Positions 1 to 7,097 of a stretch of 50,370 nt of DNA are shown in pieces. This DNA is from CAYQXJ01 sp964421565. GTDB taxonomy: Bacteria > Planctomycetota > Brocadiia > SM23-32. The position numbers were made by a program, and so were the translations under genes. Position 1 is the stretch's first letter, and each line of letters starts with the position of its first letter. The notes below the pieces were generated by a model, which made no database searches, had not been told where the DNA came from, and saw nothing but the letters and a program-made list of their open reading frames with translations. Location: positions 1-50,370 of the forward strand of contig CAYQXJ010000020.1 of the NCBI GenBank assembly GCA_964421565.1, read 5' to 3'.

Positions 1-134
1 TGCCGGGCGTGCTCCAGCGCCCGGGTGCACTCGGCACAGGAGGCAAGATGCCGCTCCAATCGGGCGCGCTCCTGTTCCGAGAGCTCCCCGCCCAGGTATG
101 CCTCCAACCTGCGCTGTGCCGTTCTGCAACGCAT
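1..134 (-). CDS. Zinc-finger anti-sigma factor, N-terminal part (runs off the window edge)
   Basis: Only the first 44 codons are present. The peptide has the putative zinc-finger signature of anti-sigma factors (zf-HC2): a Tyr-Leu-x-Gly-Glu-Leu-Ser block, then His-Leu-Ala-Ser-Cys-Ala-Glu-Cys, giving the H-x3-C-x2-C metal ligands. The ATG at 134 is preceded by AAGGAGA at good spacing, which fixes the start. It lies downstream of the ECF sigma factor in the same direction, the usual order for a sigma/anti-sigma pair, so it probably sequesters that sigma factor at the membrane or in the cytoplasm. Whether a transmembrane helix or sensor domain follows cannot be seen. Confidence 0.8.
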   Translation of the reverse strand, partial: MRCRTAQRRLEAYLGGELSEQERARLERHLASCAECTRALEHAR

Positions 135-205
135 TCTCCGTCTCCTTCTACTGGGTGTAACGAACTCGTGCCGGTCTTCCCCCGCTCTGAACGTCATTCT
201 CCTGA

Positions 206-256
206 AGTAGCACGGCCATCCTGGCCGTGGGGCACGGGCTACAAGCCCGTGCTACC
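206..256. repeat. Compound REP-like palindrome between sigma and anti-sigma genes
   Basis: Two adjacent perfect hairpins: an 8-bp stem 211-218/222-229 with a TCC loop, and a 9-bp stem 232-240/244-252 with an ACA loop. The outer flanks also pair (GTAGCACGG at 207-215 with CCGTGCTAC at 247-255), so the unit can fold in two mutually exclusive ways. There is no T-tract, so it is not an obvious intrinsic terminator. It sits in the 169-bp gap between the two genes and may stabilise or attenuate the mRNA, or be one copy of a dispersed family. Confidence 0.75.
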
Positions 257-303
257 CAGGTTCCGAATCCGTGTTGGGACCGTTAGCGGAAGTCCGTGAA
301 TCG

Positions 304-834
304 TTACAGAAAATGTGCGAGATGGGGCGCGAGGGATTTCCGCGCGCGGGCAAGCAGTCGCTCGACGGCCTTGTAGGTAGTGTCCATCGCTTCGGCAATC
401 TCGGCCAGCGGCAGGCCCTCGAAGTAGCACAGCACCACGGCCATGCGCTGGCGGTCGGGCAGCGCCTCCAGCGCTCCCTGTATCGCCCGGTCGCGTTCCT
501 GCTCCGCCAGATGCTCATCGGGGCCACCCATCAAGCTCTCCCGGGGCGGCAGCCTTCCCGGATAGTCCGGCCGCTTCTTGCGGTGGTAGTCGATGCAGAG
601 GTTGGCGATGACCCGGTAGAGGTAGGTGCTGAACCGGGCCGTGGGACGGTAGCCGGATGCGGCATTGAGGATCTTCAGGAAGGCCTCCTGGGCCATGTCT
701 TCGGCCTCGGCCCGGTCGCCGACGTAGTGGTAGGCGATGCGCCAGGCGGCCTCCTGGTGGCGGCGCACCAGTTCCCCGAAGGCGTCCATGTCGCCCTCGG
801 CCACCTCCGCCATCAGGTCCTCGTCACTGTGCAT
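304..834 (-). CDS. ECF-type RNA polymerase sigma factor
   Basis: A 176-residue extracytoplasmic-function sigma factor. Region 2 is visible as an acidic 'DLMAEVAEGDMDAFGELV' helix followed by 'AEDMAQEAFLKILNA' and 'YLYRVIANLCIDYHRKKR'. Region 4 is 'LPDRQRMAVVLCYFEGLPLAEIAEAM' (split here) with the 'TYKAVERLLARARKSL' recognition helix. The start at 834 is chosen over an upstream in-frame extension because GAGGAGG lies 6 bases before it. The start lies inside the 3' end of the MOT1 transporter gene (11-bp overlap), which suggests translational coupling. With the anti-sigma gene downstream it would form a signal-responsive pair; its regulon is unknown. Confidence 0.9.
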   Translation of the reverse strand: MHSDEDLMAEVAEGDMDAFGELVRRHQEAAWRIAYHYVGDRAEAEDMAQEAFLKILNAASGYRPTARFSTYLYRVIANLCIDYHRKKRPDYPGRLPPRESLMGGPDEHLAEQERDRAIQGALEALPDRQRMAVVLCYFEGLPLAEIAEAMDTTYKAVERLLARARKSLAPHLAHFL

Positions 835-1942
835 CGCCGGCCTCCTCAGGCTTGCCCAGAAGCAGGTAGTGCAGCGCAAGACCGACTGCGAAACCGACGG
901 CCATGTTGAACGCCACTGACCCGGCCACCGTCGCCGCCACCGGCAACAGGCTTCTGTCGAACCGCAGCTCGCGCGCGAACTTGAAAAGCTCAACCCCCAC
1001 CATCAGCATCATGGCCCCCACGATGGCCAGCGGGAAAGCGGCGAAGAGCGCCGCGATGCTGCCGCCCAGCGCGAGACCCAGCCCGATCTCGATGGTCCCC
1101 TCGATGATGTTGGTGCCGCCCGTGCGGGCGCCGAAGTAGTACTGCCCCGCCAGCCCGCCCGCGCCGTGGCACATGGGCATGCCGCCGAAGAACGGGACAA
1201 CGAGGTTCATGACGCCCATGTTGAACGAGAGTTGCCGCTCGGTGACGCGACGATCCGGCCAGTACTGCGAGATCAGCGCCACTGTGGCGATCACAGCGTT
1301 GGTGGCCGTGAGGGGGATCTGCGCGAGGCCGCCGTCCCGAAACGCCGGCCAGATGAGCCGCACGTCAAGCCCGGTGAACGGCGGCAGCGAGAGGGAAGGG
1401 GCGCCGAGCGCGGCCAGTTCGCCCCGCAGTCCCGCTATCACGATCCCCAATGCTACCAGCACGATGGCGGCCGGGGCGTAGCGACTTTGCCGCAGGAGCA
1501 GAACGATCACTACGGCGGCGCCGCCCAGTAGCCACCACCCGCTCATCATCTGGAGCCCCTTGGCGGCCAGGAGCACGCCGAGCGAGAGCTGGATGCCGCG
1601 CACCACCGTCTTCGGCGTCCAGCGCGCCACGAGCGTCATGGCGCCGGTCGCCCCCATCAACAGCCAAACGATCCCCATGGCGAAAGCCGAAGCGTAGACC
1701 TTCTGAGGCGCCCATGCCCCGGCGATGGCCATCACGGCCAGCACCTTCATCGGCTCGATGGGCATCGGCAGACGATAGATCAGCCCCGTGGCGACGTTCG
1801 CCAATCCCATCATCACCAGCAGGCCCGTCGGGTCCATTCCGCAGACGGTAATGTAGCCGATGGCGAGCGGCAGGAGGGTGCCGAAATCGCCCATGGACCC
1901 GGCCAGTTCCCGCAGACTGAACTCGAACGAACCGATGCGCAC
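824..1942 (-). CDS. MOT1-family molybdate/sulfate transporter
   Basis: A 372-residue polytopic membrane protein with two motifs of the MOT1 (MFS_MOT1, SulP-related) family: 'MPIEPMKVLAVMAIA' near residue 60 and 'MPMCHGAGGLAGQYYFGARTGG' (split here) near residue 255, plus the N-terminal 'GDFGTLLPL'. Characterised eukaryotic members import molybdate with high affinity; bacterial relatives are usually called putative sulfate/molybdate permeases. The start is GTG at 1942 with GGAG upstream. It lies between an ArsR repressor and an ECF sigma gene on the same strand. The substrate cannot be decided from sequence, but sulfate is attractive given the sulfatases in the window. Confidence 0.85.
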   Translation of the reverse strand: MRIGSFEFSLRELAGSMGDFGTLLPLAIGYITVCGMDPTGLLVMMGLANVATGLIYRLPMPIEPMKVLAVMAIAGAWAPQKVYASAFAMGIVWLLMGATGAMTLVARWTPKTVVRGIQLSLGVLLAAKGLQMMSGWWLLGGAAVVIVLLLRQSRYAPAAIVLVALGIVIAGLRGELAALGAPSLSLPPFTGLDVRLIWPAFRDGGLAQIPLTATNAVIATVALISQYWPDRRVTERQLSFNMGVMNLVVPFFGGMPMCHGAGGLAGQYYFGARTGGTNIIEGTIEIGLGLALGGSIAALFAAFPLAIVGAMMLMVGVELFKFARELRFDRSLLPVAATVAGSVAFNMAVGFAVGLALHYLLLGKPEEAGDAQ

Positions 1943-2004
1943 CTTGCACTCCGAAGGAACGCTTAAGGAAAGAAGACGGGGCCTTCGCGGCTCGCCGAGA
2001 AGGA

Positions 2005-2289
2005 CTACCTCTCATCCGGCGTCAGGAGGTCATCGGCGACCTGGCGCCACTGCTCCAGAGTCTCGCGGTTCAGGAGGTAATGCACGTAGTAGCCACGTTT
2101 GTCCCGCACCACCAGGTCGGCGTCGCGCAGGATGCGCAGGTGCTGGCTGACGGCGGCGGAGGTGATGTCCAGCCACGCGGCCAGCGCCCCCACGCAGAGG
2201 GCCCGCTGCTTGAGCATCTGGAGGATGCGCACCCTGGTCTGCGAGGAGAGCGCCTTGAAGATACGCGCCACCTTTTCTGGGTCGTCCAT
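2005..2289 (-). CDS. ArsR/SmtB-family winged-helix repressor
   Basis: A 94-residue ArsR-type regulator. The winged helix-turn-helix is clear: 'SQTRVRILQMLK' then 'ITSAAVSQHLRILRDADLV' as the recognition helix and 'RDKRGYYVHY' as the wing. The classical metal-binding Cys-Val-Cys of ArsR is absent; only one Cys (ALCVGAL) is present, so it may sense something other than arsenite or act by another mechanism. It is followed after 62 bp by the MOT1 transporter and probably represses the whole group. The start at 2289 has AAGAGG upstream. Confidence 0.88.
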   Translation of the reverse strand: MDDPEKVARIFKALSSQTRVRILQMLKQRALCVGALAAWLDITSAAVSQHLRILRDADLVVRDKRGYYVHYLLNRETLEQWRQVADDLLTPDER

Positions 2290-2648
2290 ACGCAGGGCCT
2301 CTTAAGTGACTGCTAACATACTACGAGAATCCCGCCCGCGGGGCAACCCGAGGAACGATGAACACACCTGACAGCCTCGCGACCTCTGCCGCAGAGAGTT
2401 CCCTACCTCATGCTCGCTCCCGGCGAGCGTCCTGCCTGCGGGCAGTCGGCGGGACTTTTGAACTGTTAGTCCGCGGGTTGACGCACACGGATGCTTGAAC
2501 GCAACGCCTCGGCCCGGTTACGATGGAGATAGTGTCCGGCATGCTGATGCGCGGTGTGTCGGGCGTGTCTTGTGCTTAGACTCGCTGCCGGCGGCGGCTT
2601 GCGGGCCGGCCGCCCCTGCGGCGCGCTAATGAAGGGTGGAGACCCAGA
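2290..2648. other. Divergent intergenic region between arsR-like gene and S41 protease gene
   Basis: This 359-bp spacer should hold the promoters of both divergent genes, but no convincing -35/-10 pair was found for either. It contains the double hairpin annotated at 2412-2445. Reading frames crossing it are shadows without ribosome binding sites. Confidence 0.5.
2412..2445. repeat. Tandem hairpins in the arsR-ctp intergenic region
   Basis: GCTCGC (2412-2417) pairs with GCGAGC (2423-2428), and CTGCC (2432-2436) pairs with GGCAG (2441-2445). TTTTG follows about 10 bases later, but the T-run is short and not directly at the stem, so calling it a terminator would be weak. The two-hairpin layout resembles the palindrome at 206-256, though the sequence differs. 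Confidence 0.5.
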
Positions 2649-3989
2649 ATGCACAGAACGAAGATCATGGCCGGCTTCATGGTCGGCCTCATCGTCGGGC
2701 TCACGTTGGCAGGCGCCGTAGCCGGACCGCGGCAAGACCGCCAGGAGAAGCTGATCGACGAGTTCTTCAACCCGTTGGTCTGGCTGGTCACCGAGGTCGA
2801 GCGCCGCTACGTGGAGGACGTGGAGCCGGACACGCTGGTGGTCGGCGCCTACCAGGGCATACTGAGCAAGCTCGACAGATACAGCGCCTTCATCCCGCCA
2901 GAGCGCCGCGAGGAGTTCGAAAGCGACACGCAGGGCGAGTTTGGCGGACTCGGCATCAGCATCCGTTACCTGCCCGTAAAGAAGGCCGTGCTCATCGAAC
3001 AGACCATACCCAACACACCGGCATTCAGCGCCGGGCTACTGCCGGGCGACATGATCATCGAAGTGGTGGAGGAGTCGACCGGCGTCAAGCACGAGACGGA
3101 GAGCTTCGAGGACGTGCACGATGCGGTGCGCATTCTGCGCGGCAAACCGGGCACGACCGTCGTGCTGACCGTCGTGCACGAGGAGCAGTCCACCATCGAG
3201 GAGATACACGTCACCCGGGACATCATTGAGATCCCCGGCGTGGAGAATGCCCACATTCTGCAACAGGAGCCGCGCATCGGGTACCTGCGCGTGCCCTACT
3301 TCCACGAGCGCACGGTGGCCGACCTGCGCGAGCGCATGAGCGACCTGCGCGAACAAGGCGCACAGGGCGTCATACTGGACCTGCGTTTCAACCCGGGCGG
3401 GCTGCTGCAGTCAGCCATTGAGTTCGCCGACCTGTTTCTGGACGGCGGCTTGATCGTGAGCACGCGCGGGCGCACAAGCCCCGAGCAGAAGTGGCGCGCC
3501 AGGGCCGGGGATAGCTACCCGGAGATCTCGCTGGTCGTGCTGGTGAACCGTTACAGTGCCAGCGCCTCAGAGATCGTGGCCGCCGCCCTCGCCGAGAATG
3601 GGCGGGCCGCACTCGTCGGCGAGCACACCTACGGCAAAGCCAGCGTCCAGACCCTCATTAACGACCCCAATACCGATGGCGCCATCAAACTGACCACGGC
3701 CCGTTACCACACGCCCAACGGCCTGCTGATCGAAGGAAAGGGCGTGGAGCCGGACCCCGATCGCACCATCGAACTGTCCCGCGAGGACCTGGTCGCGCTG
3801 CGACAGTCACTCGCCGCACAGTCCGATTTCGCGCCCGCGCGAAACGATGACGAAGCCGAGGGACAGAGCCCTGAAGCCGAGTTCGTGGACGAACAGCTCG
3901 CGCGCGCCGTCGAAGTGATGGGTCAGATACTCGCCGAGACGGCCCCGACGGCTCCCATGCAGGCCGCAGCAGGGGCCGATCAGAGCTGA
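2649..3989 (+). CDS. S41 C-terminal processing peptidase (CtpA/Prc type)
   Basis: A 446-residue periplasmic or membrane-anchored serine protease. Residues 5-26 form an N-terminal signal or anchor helix. A PDZ-like substrate-binding region covers about residues 95-180 ('FGGLGISI', 'AGLLPGD'), followed by the S41 core with 'ILDLRFNPGG' at 243-251. The Ser/Lys dyad is visible as Ser305 in 'RYSASASEIV' and Lys330 in 'GEHTYGKASVQT', with the 25-residue spacing of E. coli Prc and algal CtpA. Such enzymes trim the C-termini of envelope proteins. The start has GGTGGAG upstream. Its 3' end overlaps the convergent HAD gene by 10 bp. Confidence 0.93.
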   Translation: MHRTKIMAGFMVGLIVGLTLAGAVAGPRQDRQEKLIDEFFNPLVWLVTEVERRYVEDVEPDTLVVGAYQGILSKLDRYSAFIPPERREEFESDTQGEFGGLGISIRYLPVKKAVLIEQTIPNTPAFSAGLLPGDMIIEVVEESTGVKHETESFEDVHDAVRILRGKPGTTVVLTVVHEEQSTIEEIHVTRDIIEIPGVENAHILQQEPRIGYLRVPYFHERTVADLRERMSDLREQGAQGVILDLRFNPGGLLQSAIEFADLFLDGGLIVSTRGRTSPEQKWRARAGDSYPEISLVVLVNRYSASASEIVAAALAENGRAALVGEHTYGKASVQTLINDPNTDGAIKLTTARYHTPNGLLIEGKGVEPDPDRTIELSREDLVALRQSLAAQSDFAPARNDDEAEGQSPEAEFVDEQLARAVEVMGQILAETAPTAPMQAAAGADQS

Positions 3990-4687
3990 TCCAGCAATGC
4001 CGGCAGTTCGCGAAGGCTGTGAACGGTCGGCGCACCCGTGCCGAGCTCGCAACTCTCCCGGTTCAGCCACACGCCGTGCATGCCGACCCTCGCGGCGCCG
4101 AGGGCATCTTCCTGCCAGCTATCGCCGACATGCATCGCCTCGTGCGGGCCAACGCCCGAAAGCTCCAGCGCCCTGGCGAAGATGGCCGGCGCCGGTTTCT
4201 CCGCACCCACCCGGCACGAGATCACGACGTAGTCCAGCGCCGCATCCAGCCCCAGCGCCTCAAGCACAGGCCCGAGCCTGCTGTCCCAGTTGCTGATCAT
4301 TCCGATGTCCAGCCCTCGCCCTCGCAGACCGTCGATCACCGACCGCACGTCGTCGAAAAGCCGCCATGCCGCCCCCGATGCGAAGTGCCTCCACAGGCCG
4401 TCGAACAGGCCCTCAAAGCACGGCACAGGGCCGTAAGGTCGAAGGGCCTCGCGCACGGCACGTTTCCACCAACGCCGCGCCTCGGCGTCACTGCTGCCAT
4501 ACGCCGGCCCGCCGGCCCGCCGTTGCTGCCGCAGCATGCAGAACGCTTCCTCAAAGCGGCGTTGCACCTCCTGCGCGTCGGCCTCGCCCCCGACCTTGCG
4601 AAGCGCCGCCGCGTACACTTCACCCACCGGCGGATCGGGGTAGATCAGAGTGCCACCGGCGTCGAAAAAGACGACCCTGATGGTCAT
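3980..4687 (-). CDS. HAD-superfamily hydrolase (HDHD3-like)
   Basis: A 235-residue haloacid-dehalogenase fold phosphatase. Motif I is 'VVFFDAGGTL' with the nucleophile Asp close to the N-terminus, motif II 'MISNWDSR', motif III the Lys of 'GAEKPAPAIF', and motif IV 'HVGDSWQEDALGA'. The helical cap lies between motifs I and II. The start at 4687 is preferred to the longer frame because motif I then sits about six residues in, as usual in this family. The substrate is unknown. The gene is convergent with the S41 protease gene and stands alone. Confidence 0.88.
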   Translation of the reverse strand: MTIRVVFFDAGGTLIYPDPPVGEVYAAALRKVGGEADAQEVQRRFEEAFCMLRQQRRAGGPAYGSSDAEARRWWKRAVREALRPYGPVPCFEGLFDGLWRHFASGAAWRLFDDVRSVIDGLRGRGLDIGMISNWDSRLGPVLEALGLDAALDYVVISCRVGAEKPAPAIFARALELSGVGPHEAMHVGDSWQEDALGAARVGMHGVWLNRESCELGTGAPTVHSLRELPALLDQL

Positions 4688-4806
4688 CGCTCCGGCGCAC
4701 CCCGCTGCCAAGGAAAATCGGGCGGTTCGATGCACGCGCCCCTCAACGGTCAAAGTAGGGGGTCAGGCGCCGCCTGTCAACCCACGCCCGCTCGGGCGCG
4801 CGCGTT

Positions 4807-4834
4807 TTGACATGCCGCCCGGCTCCGATATAAT
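4807..4834 (+). promoter_or_regulatory. Sigma70 promoter of tRNA-Arg
   Basis: TTGACA at 4807-4812 and TATAAT at 4829-4834, both perfect consensus hexamers with a 16-bp spacer. The start of transcription would be near 4841, about 26 bases before the tRNA. This is the strongest housekeeping promoter in the window. Confidence 0.88.
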
Positions 4835-4866
4835 GACGGCCTCAGGTGGCTTGCCGCCTGCTCGGT

Positions 4867-4943
4867 GCCCCCTTAGCTCAGCGAATAGAGCGCTGGCCTC
4901 CGGAGCCAGAGACCGCAGGTTTGAATCCTGCAGGGGGTACCAT
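4867..4943 (+). tRNA. tRNA-Arg (anticodon CCG)
   Basis: A complete cloverleaf: acceptor stem 4867-4873/4933-4939 (one G-T wobble), D stem GCTC/GAGC, anticodon stem CTGGC/GCCAG around the loop CTCCGGA (anticodon CCG at 4900-4902), and T stem GCAGG/CCTGC around TTTGAAT. Discriminator A is followed by an encoded CCA. It reads CGG arginine codons. Confidence 0.96.
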
Positions 4944-5177
4944 CTCTTTTCCGAGCGCGTCCATCCCGCCTATGTACTCGACCACCCTACACGTTACGAT
5001 GGTTTCAGCGCGCGCCTGCACCCACCACTCCCTCCGCGCAAGAGCAGCCATCGGCGGCACGCCGCGCTGGCGTCTGTGCCCCCGTTTGATTACACTTCGG
5101 TTCCAGGCATGTTCGCTCGCCGGGCTGTGGCTCAAAGCTGCGGGAGCGAACCGTCACTGACCGTCAGGGAGGGCAGA

Positions 5178-6146
5178 ATGCCGCGTGAGCACGAGATGCA
5201 AGGACTCGGCGAAGACCGAGTTGACGAGCAGCAGCTTGCCATGCTCAGGCGATGCGTGGAATCGGGCGACGCTGCTGAATGGGACGAATGGCGACGGCGC
5301 AATCCCGAGTGCGCCATCTGGTTGCAGGGCGTGCAGATCAGTTCGCTCGGGCAGCGGGCGGCGCTTCGGCGCATCGACTTGTCCGCTGCCAACCTGGCGC
5401 GGGCCAAGCTGCCGGGGGCGGTTCTGGTGCGGGCGAACCTGCGCGATGCGGTGCTGGTGGGCGCCAACCTGCAGGGGGCCATCCTGGTGGACGCAGACCT
5501 GCAGGGAGCGCGGCTTCTGGAGTGTGACCTGCGAGGCACCAACATGCGGCGGGCCGATCTGCGCGGCACTCAGTGCGCCTACGCCAAAGTCGACGGGGAG
5601 ACACTGCTGTTGACCGATCGCGTGGACCGGGGCACGGACTTCACGGGCGTGCCCCTGGAGGCGATGCGCATTGAGCCGGGGCTGCGGCAACTGCTGGAGT
5701 ACAACACGCGGCGCGACAGGTGGCGGCACTGGTACAGCCGCCATCGGCTGCTGGCCGGGCCGGCGTGGCTGTTCTGGCTCATGTCCGATTATGGACACTC
5801 CACCTGGCGCGTAATGCTATCCTTCAGCATGCTGGCCCTTGTGTTCGCTCTCGCTTACACGCTCTTTCCCACCGCTGTGGTTGCTATCTGGGCCGAGAGC
5901 CCCGGCGAGCCACTGGGGTTCGGCTATTCGCTGTACTTCTCCGTTGTAACGATGACGACGCTCGGCTTCGGCGATGTGTACGCCGCGCCGGACAGCGAAC
6001 TGGGCCAGTTGCTGCTCAGCGCGCAGGTGATCTTCGGCTACGTGCTTCTGGGGGCGTTGGTGACCAGGTTCGCCGTGCTGTTCACGGCCGGTGGGCCTTC
6101 GGCGACCTATTACCGCGAGGCGCCTCCGGGAAACGGTGAGCAGTAA
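5178..6146 (+). CDS. Pentapeptide-repeat two-TM potassium channel
   Basis: A 322-residue protein. Residues about 60-130 form A(D/N)LxxA-type pentapeptide repeats ('LSAANLARAKLPGAVLVRAN', then further copies), expected to fold as a right-handed quadrilateral beta-helix. After a linker come two hydrophobic helices flanking a pore loop 'VTMTTLGFGDVYA', whose T-L-G-F-G-D matches the potassium selectivity filter of Ion_trans_2 channels. No voltage sensor is seen. The start at 5178 has GGGAGGG upstream and is far more plausible than the long in-frame extension that would run back through the tRNA. The repeat domain probably gates or localises the channel. Confidence 0.88.
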   Translation: MPREHEMQGLGEDRVDEQQLAMLRRCVESGDAAEWDEWRRRNPECAIWLQGVQISSLGQRAALRRIDLSAANLARAKLPGAVLVRANLRDAVLVGANLQGAILVDADLQGARLLECDLRGTNMRRADLRGTQCAYAKVDGETLLLTDRVDRGTDFTGVPLEAMRIEPGLRQLLEYNTRRDRWRHWYSRHRLLAGPAWLFWLMSDYGHSTWRVMLSFSMLALVFALAYTLFPTAVVAIWAESPGEPLGFGYSLYFSVVTMTTLGFGDVYAAPDSELGQLLLSAQVIFGYVLLGALVTRFAVLFTAGGPSATYYREAPPGNGEQ

Positions 6147-6161
6147 CGCCCGGGGCAGGTG

Positions 6162-7097
6162 CTACGTGAGCGGCAAGCAGCGAGGCAGCAGGCGCTCGAC
6201 ATCGGCACGGCTATAGCCGACTGTGCTCTCGCTGGTCGCACTGGCGGCGCCGCTGGCCACTGCCCATTGTAGGGCTTGTTCGAGAGGCGCGTTGCGGTCG
6301 AGCCCGTGTAGCCACCCAGCCAGAAAGGCGTCTCCGCAGCCGACCACGTTCGCCAGCTCGCCGGGCTCCAGGGGACAATGTCGGCCGAGCTCGCCTTCGC
6401 GGTGCACCAGGTATGCTCCCTGCTCGCCCAGCGTCAGCAGGACCACCTGCACGCTTGCGAGCAACTGCTGCGCGCCCTGGACGGCCTTCTCCTGGGGCAC
6501 CTCGCGTCCCAGGCATTCGCCCAGTTCCAGCAGGTTCGGCTTGATCGTGCTCACGGCGCCGCTTCGGACCGCCGCACGGAGGGCCGGCCCACTGGTATCC
6601 ACCACAACCCTCGCTCCCTGCCCGGCGCATAGGCGAAGCAGAGCGGCGAAGCCCCCCTGCCCGACGCCCTCTGGCAGGCTACCGGCGAAGACGACCGGGG
6701 CGTCCGGATGCTCGTCGAGCAGGCCGGTCAGCAGGGAACGCAGTGCCCCCACGTCATCGGGTTGCACGCGGAAGCCTGGCTCCCGCAGGTGCGTGGTGGC
6801 GCGGGCGTCAGGGTCCAGGATGGTCGTGTTAGTGCGCGTGCGGCCACTCACCCTGCAGAAGCGCGCCTGCGCCCCTTCCTTCGCCAGGCTCTCGGCGAAC
6901 ATTCCCTCTTCGTTGCGCCCGACGAAGCCGGTGGCCAGCGCGGCGCTGCCGAGGCGGGCAAGCCCTCGTGCCACGTTCACCCCTTTGCCCGCCGGCAGCA
7001 GCGACAGCACCTCGGCCTTTGCGTGTTCGCCGACGGCGAAGCCCGGCACACGCAACGCTTTGTCGATCGCCGGATTCAGCGTGACGGTTATGATCAT
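6162..7097 (-). CDS. PfkB-family 1-phosphofructokinase-type sugar kinase
   Basis: A 311-residue ribokinase-fold kinase of the FruK/LacC/PfkB branch: N-terminal 'ITVTLNPAIDK', 'LLPAGKGVNVARGLARLG' and C-terminal 'VVGCGDAFLAGWLHG', where Asp is the catalytic base (GCGD in place of the common GAGD). Members phosphorylate fructose-1-phosphate, tagatose-6-phosphate or fructose-6-phosphate; sequence alone does not separate them. Its ATG overlaps the stop of the upstream sulfatase by 4 bp, so it is translationally coupled as the last gene of the metG-thpR-sulfatase operon. Confidence 0.9.
   Translation of the reverse strand: MIITVTLNPAIDKALRVPGFAVGEHAKAEVLSLLPAGKGVNVARGLARLGSAALATGFVGRNEEGMFAESLAKEGAQARFCRVSGRTRTNTTILDPDARATTHLREPGFRVQPDDVGALRSLLTGLLDEHPDAPVVFAGSLPEGVGQGGFAALLRLCAGQGARVVVDTSGPALRAAVRSGAVSTIKPNLLELGECLGREVPQEKAVQGAQQLLASVQVVLLTLGEQGAYLVHREGELGRHCPLEPGELANVVGCGDAFLAGWLHGLDRNAPLEQALQWAVASGAASATSESTVGYSRADVERLLPRCLPLT

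Noticed and set aside
271..909. Long plus-strand open frame opposite the sigma factor
   Set aside because: Antisense shadow of a clear ECF sigma gene; no domain or ribosome site.
4650..5177. N-terminal extension of the channel protein
   Set aside because: It would translate through tRNA-Arg and lacks family similarity; a ribosome site precedes 5178.
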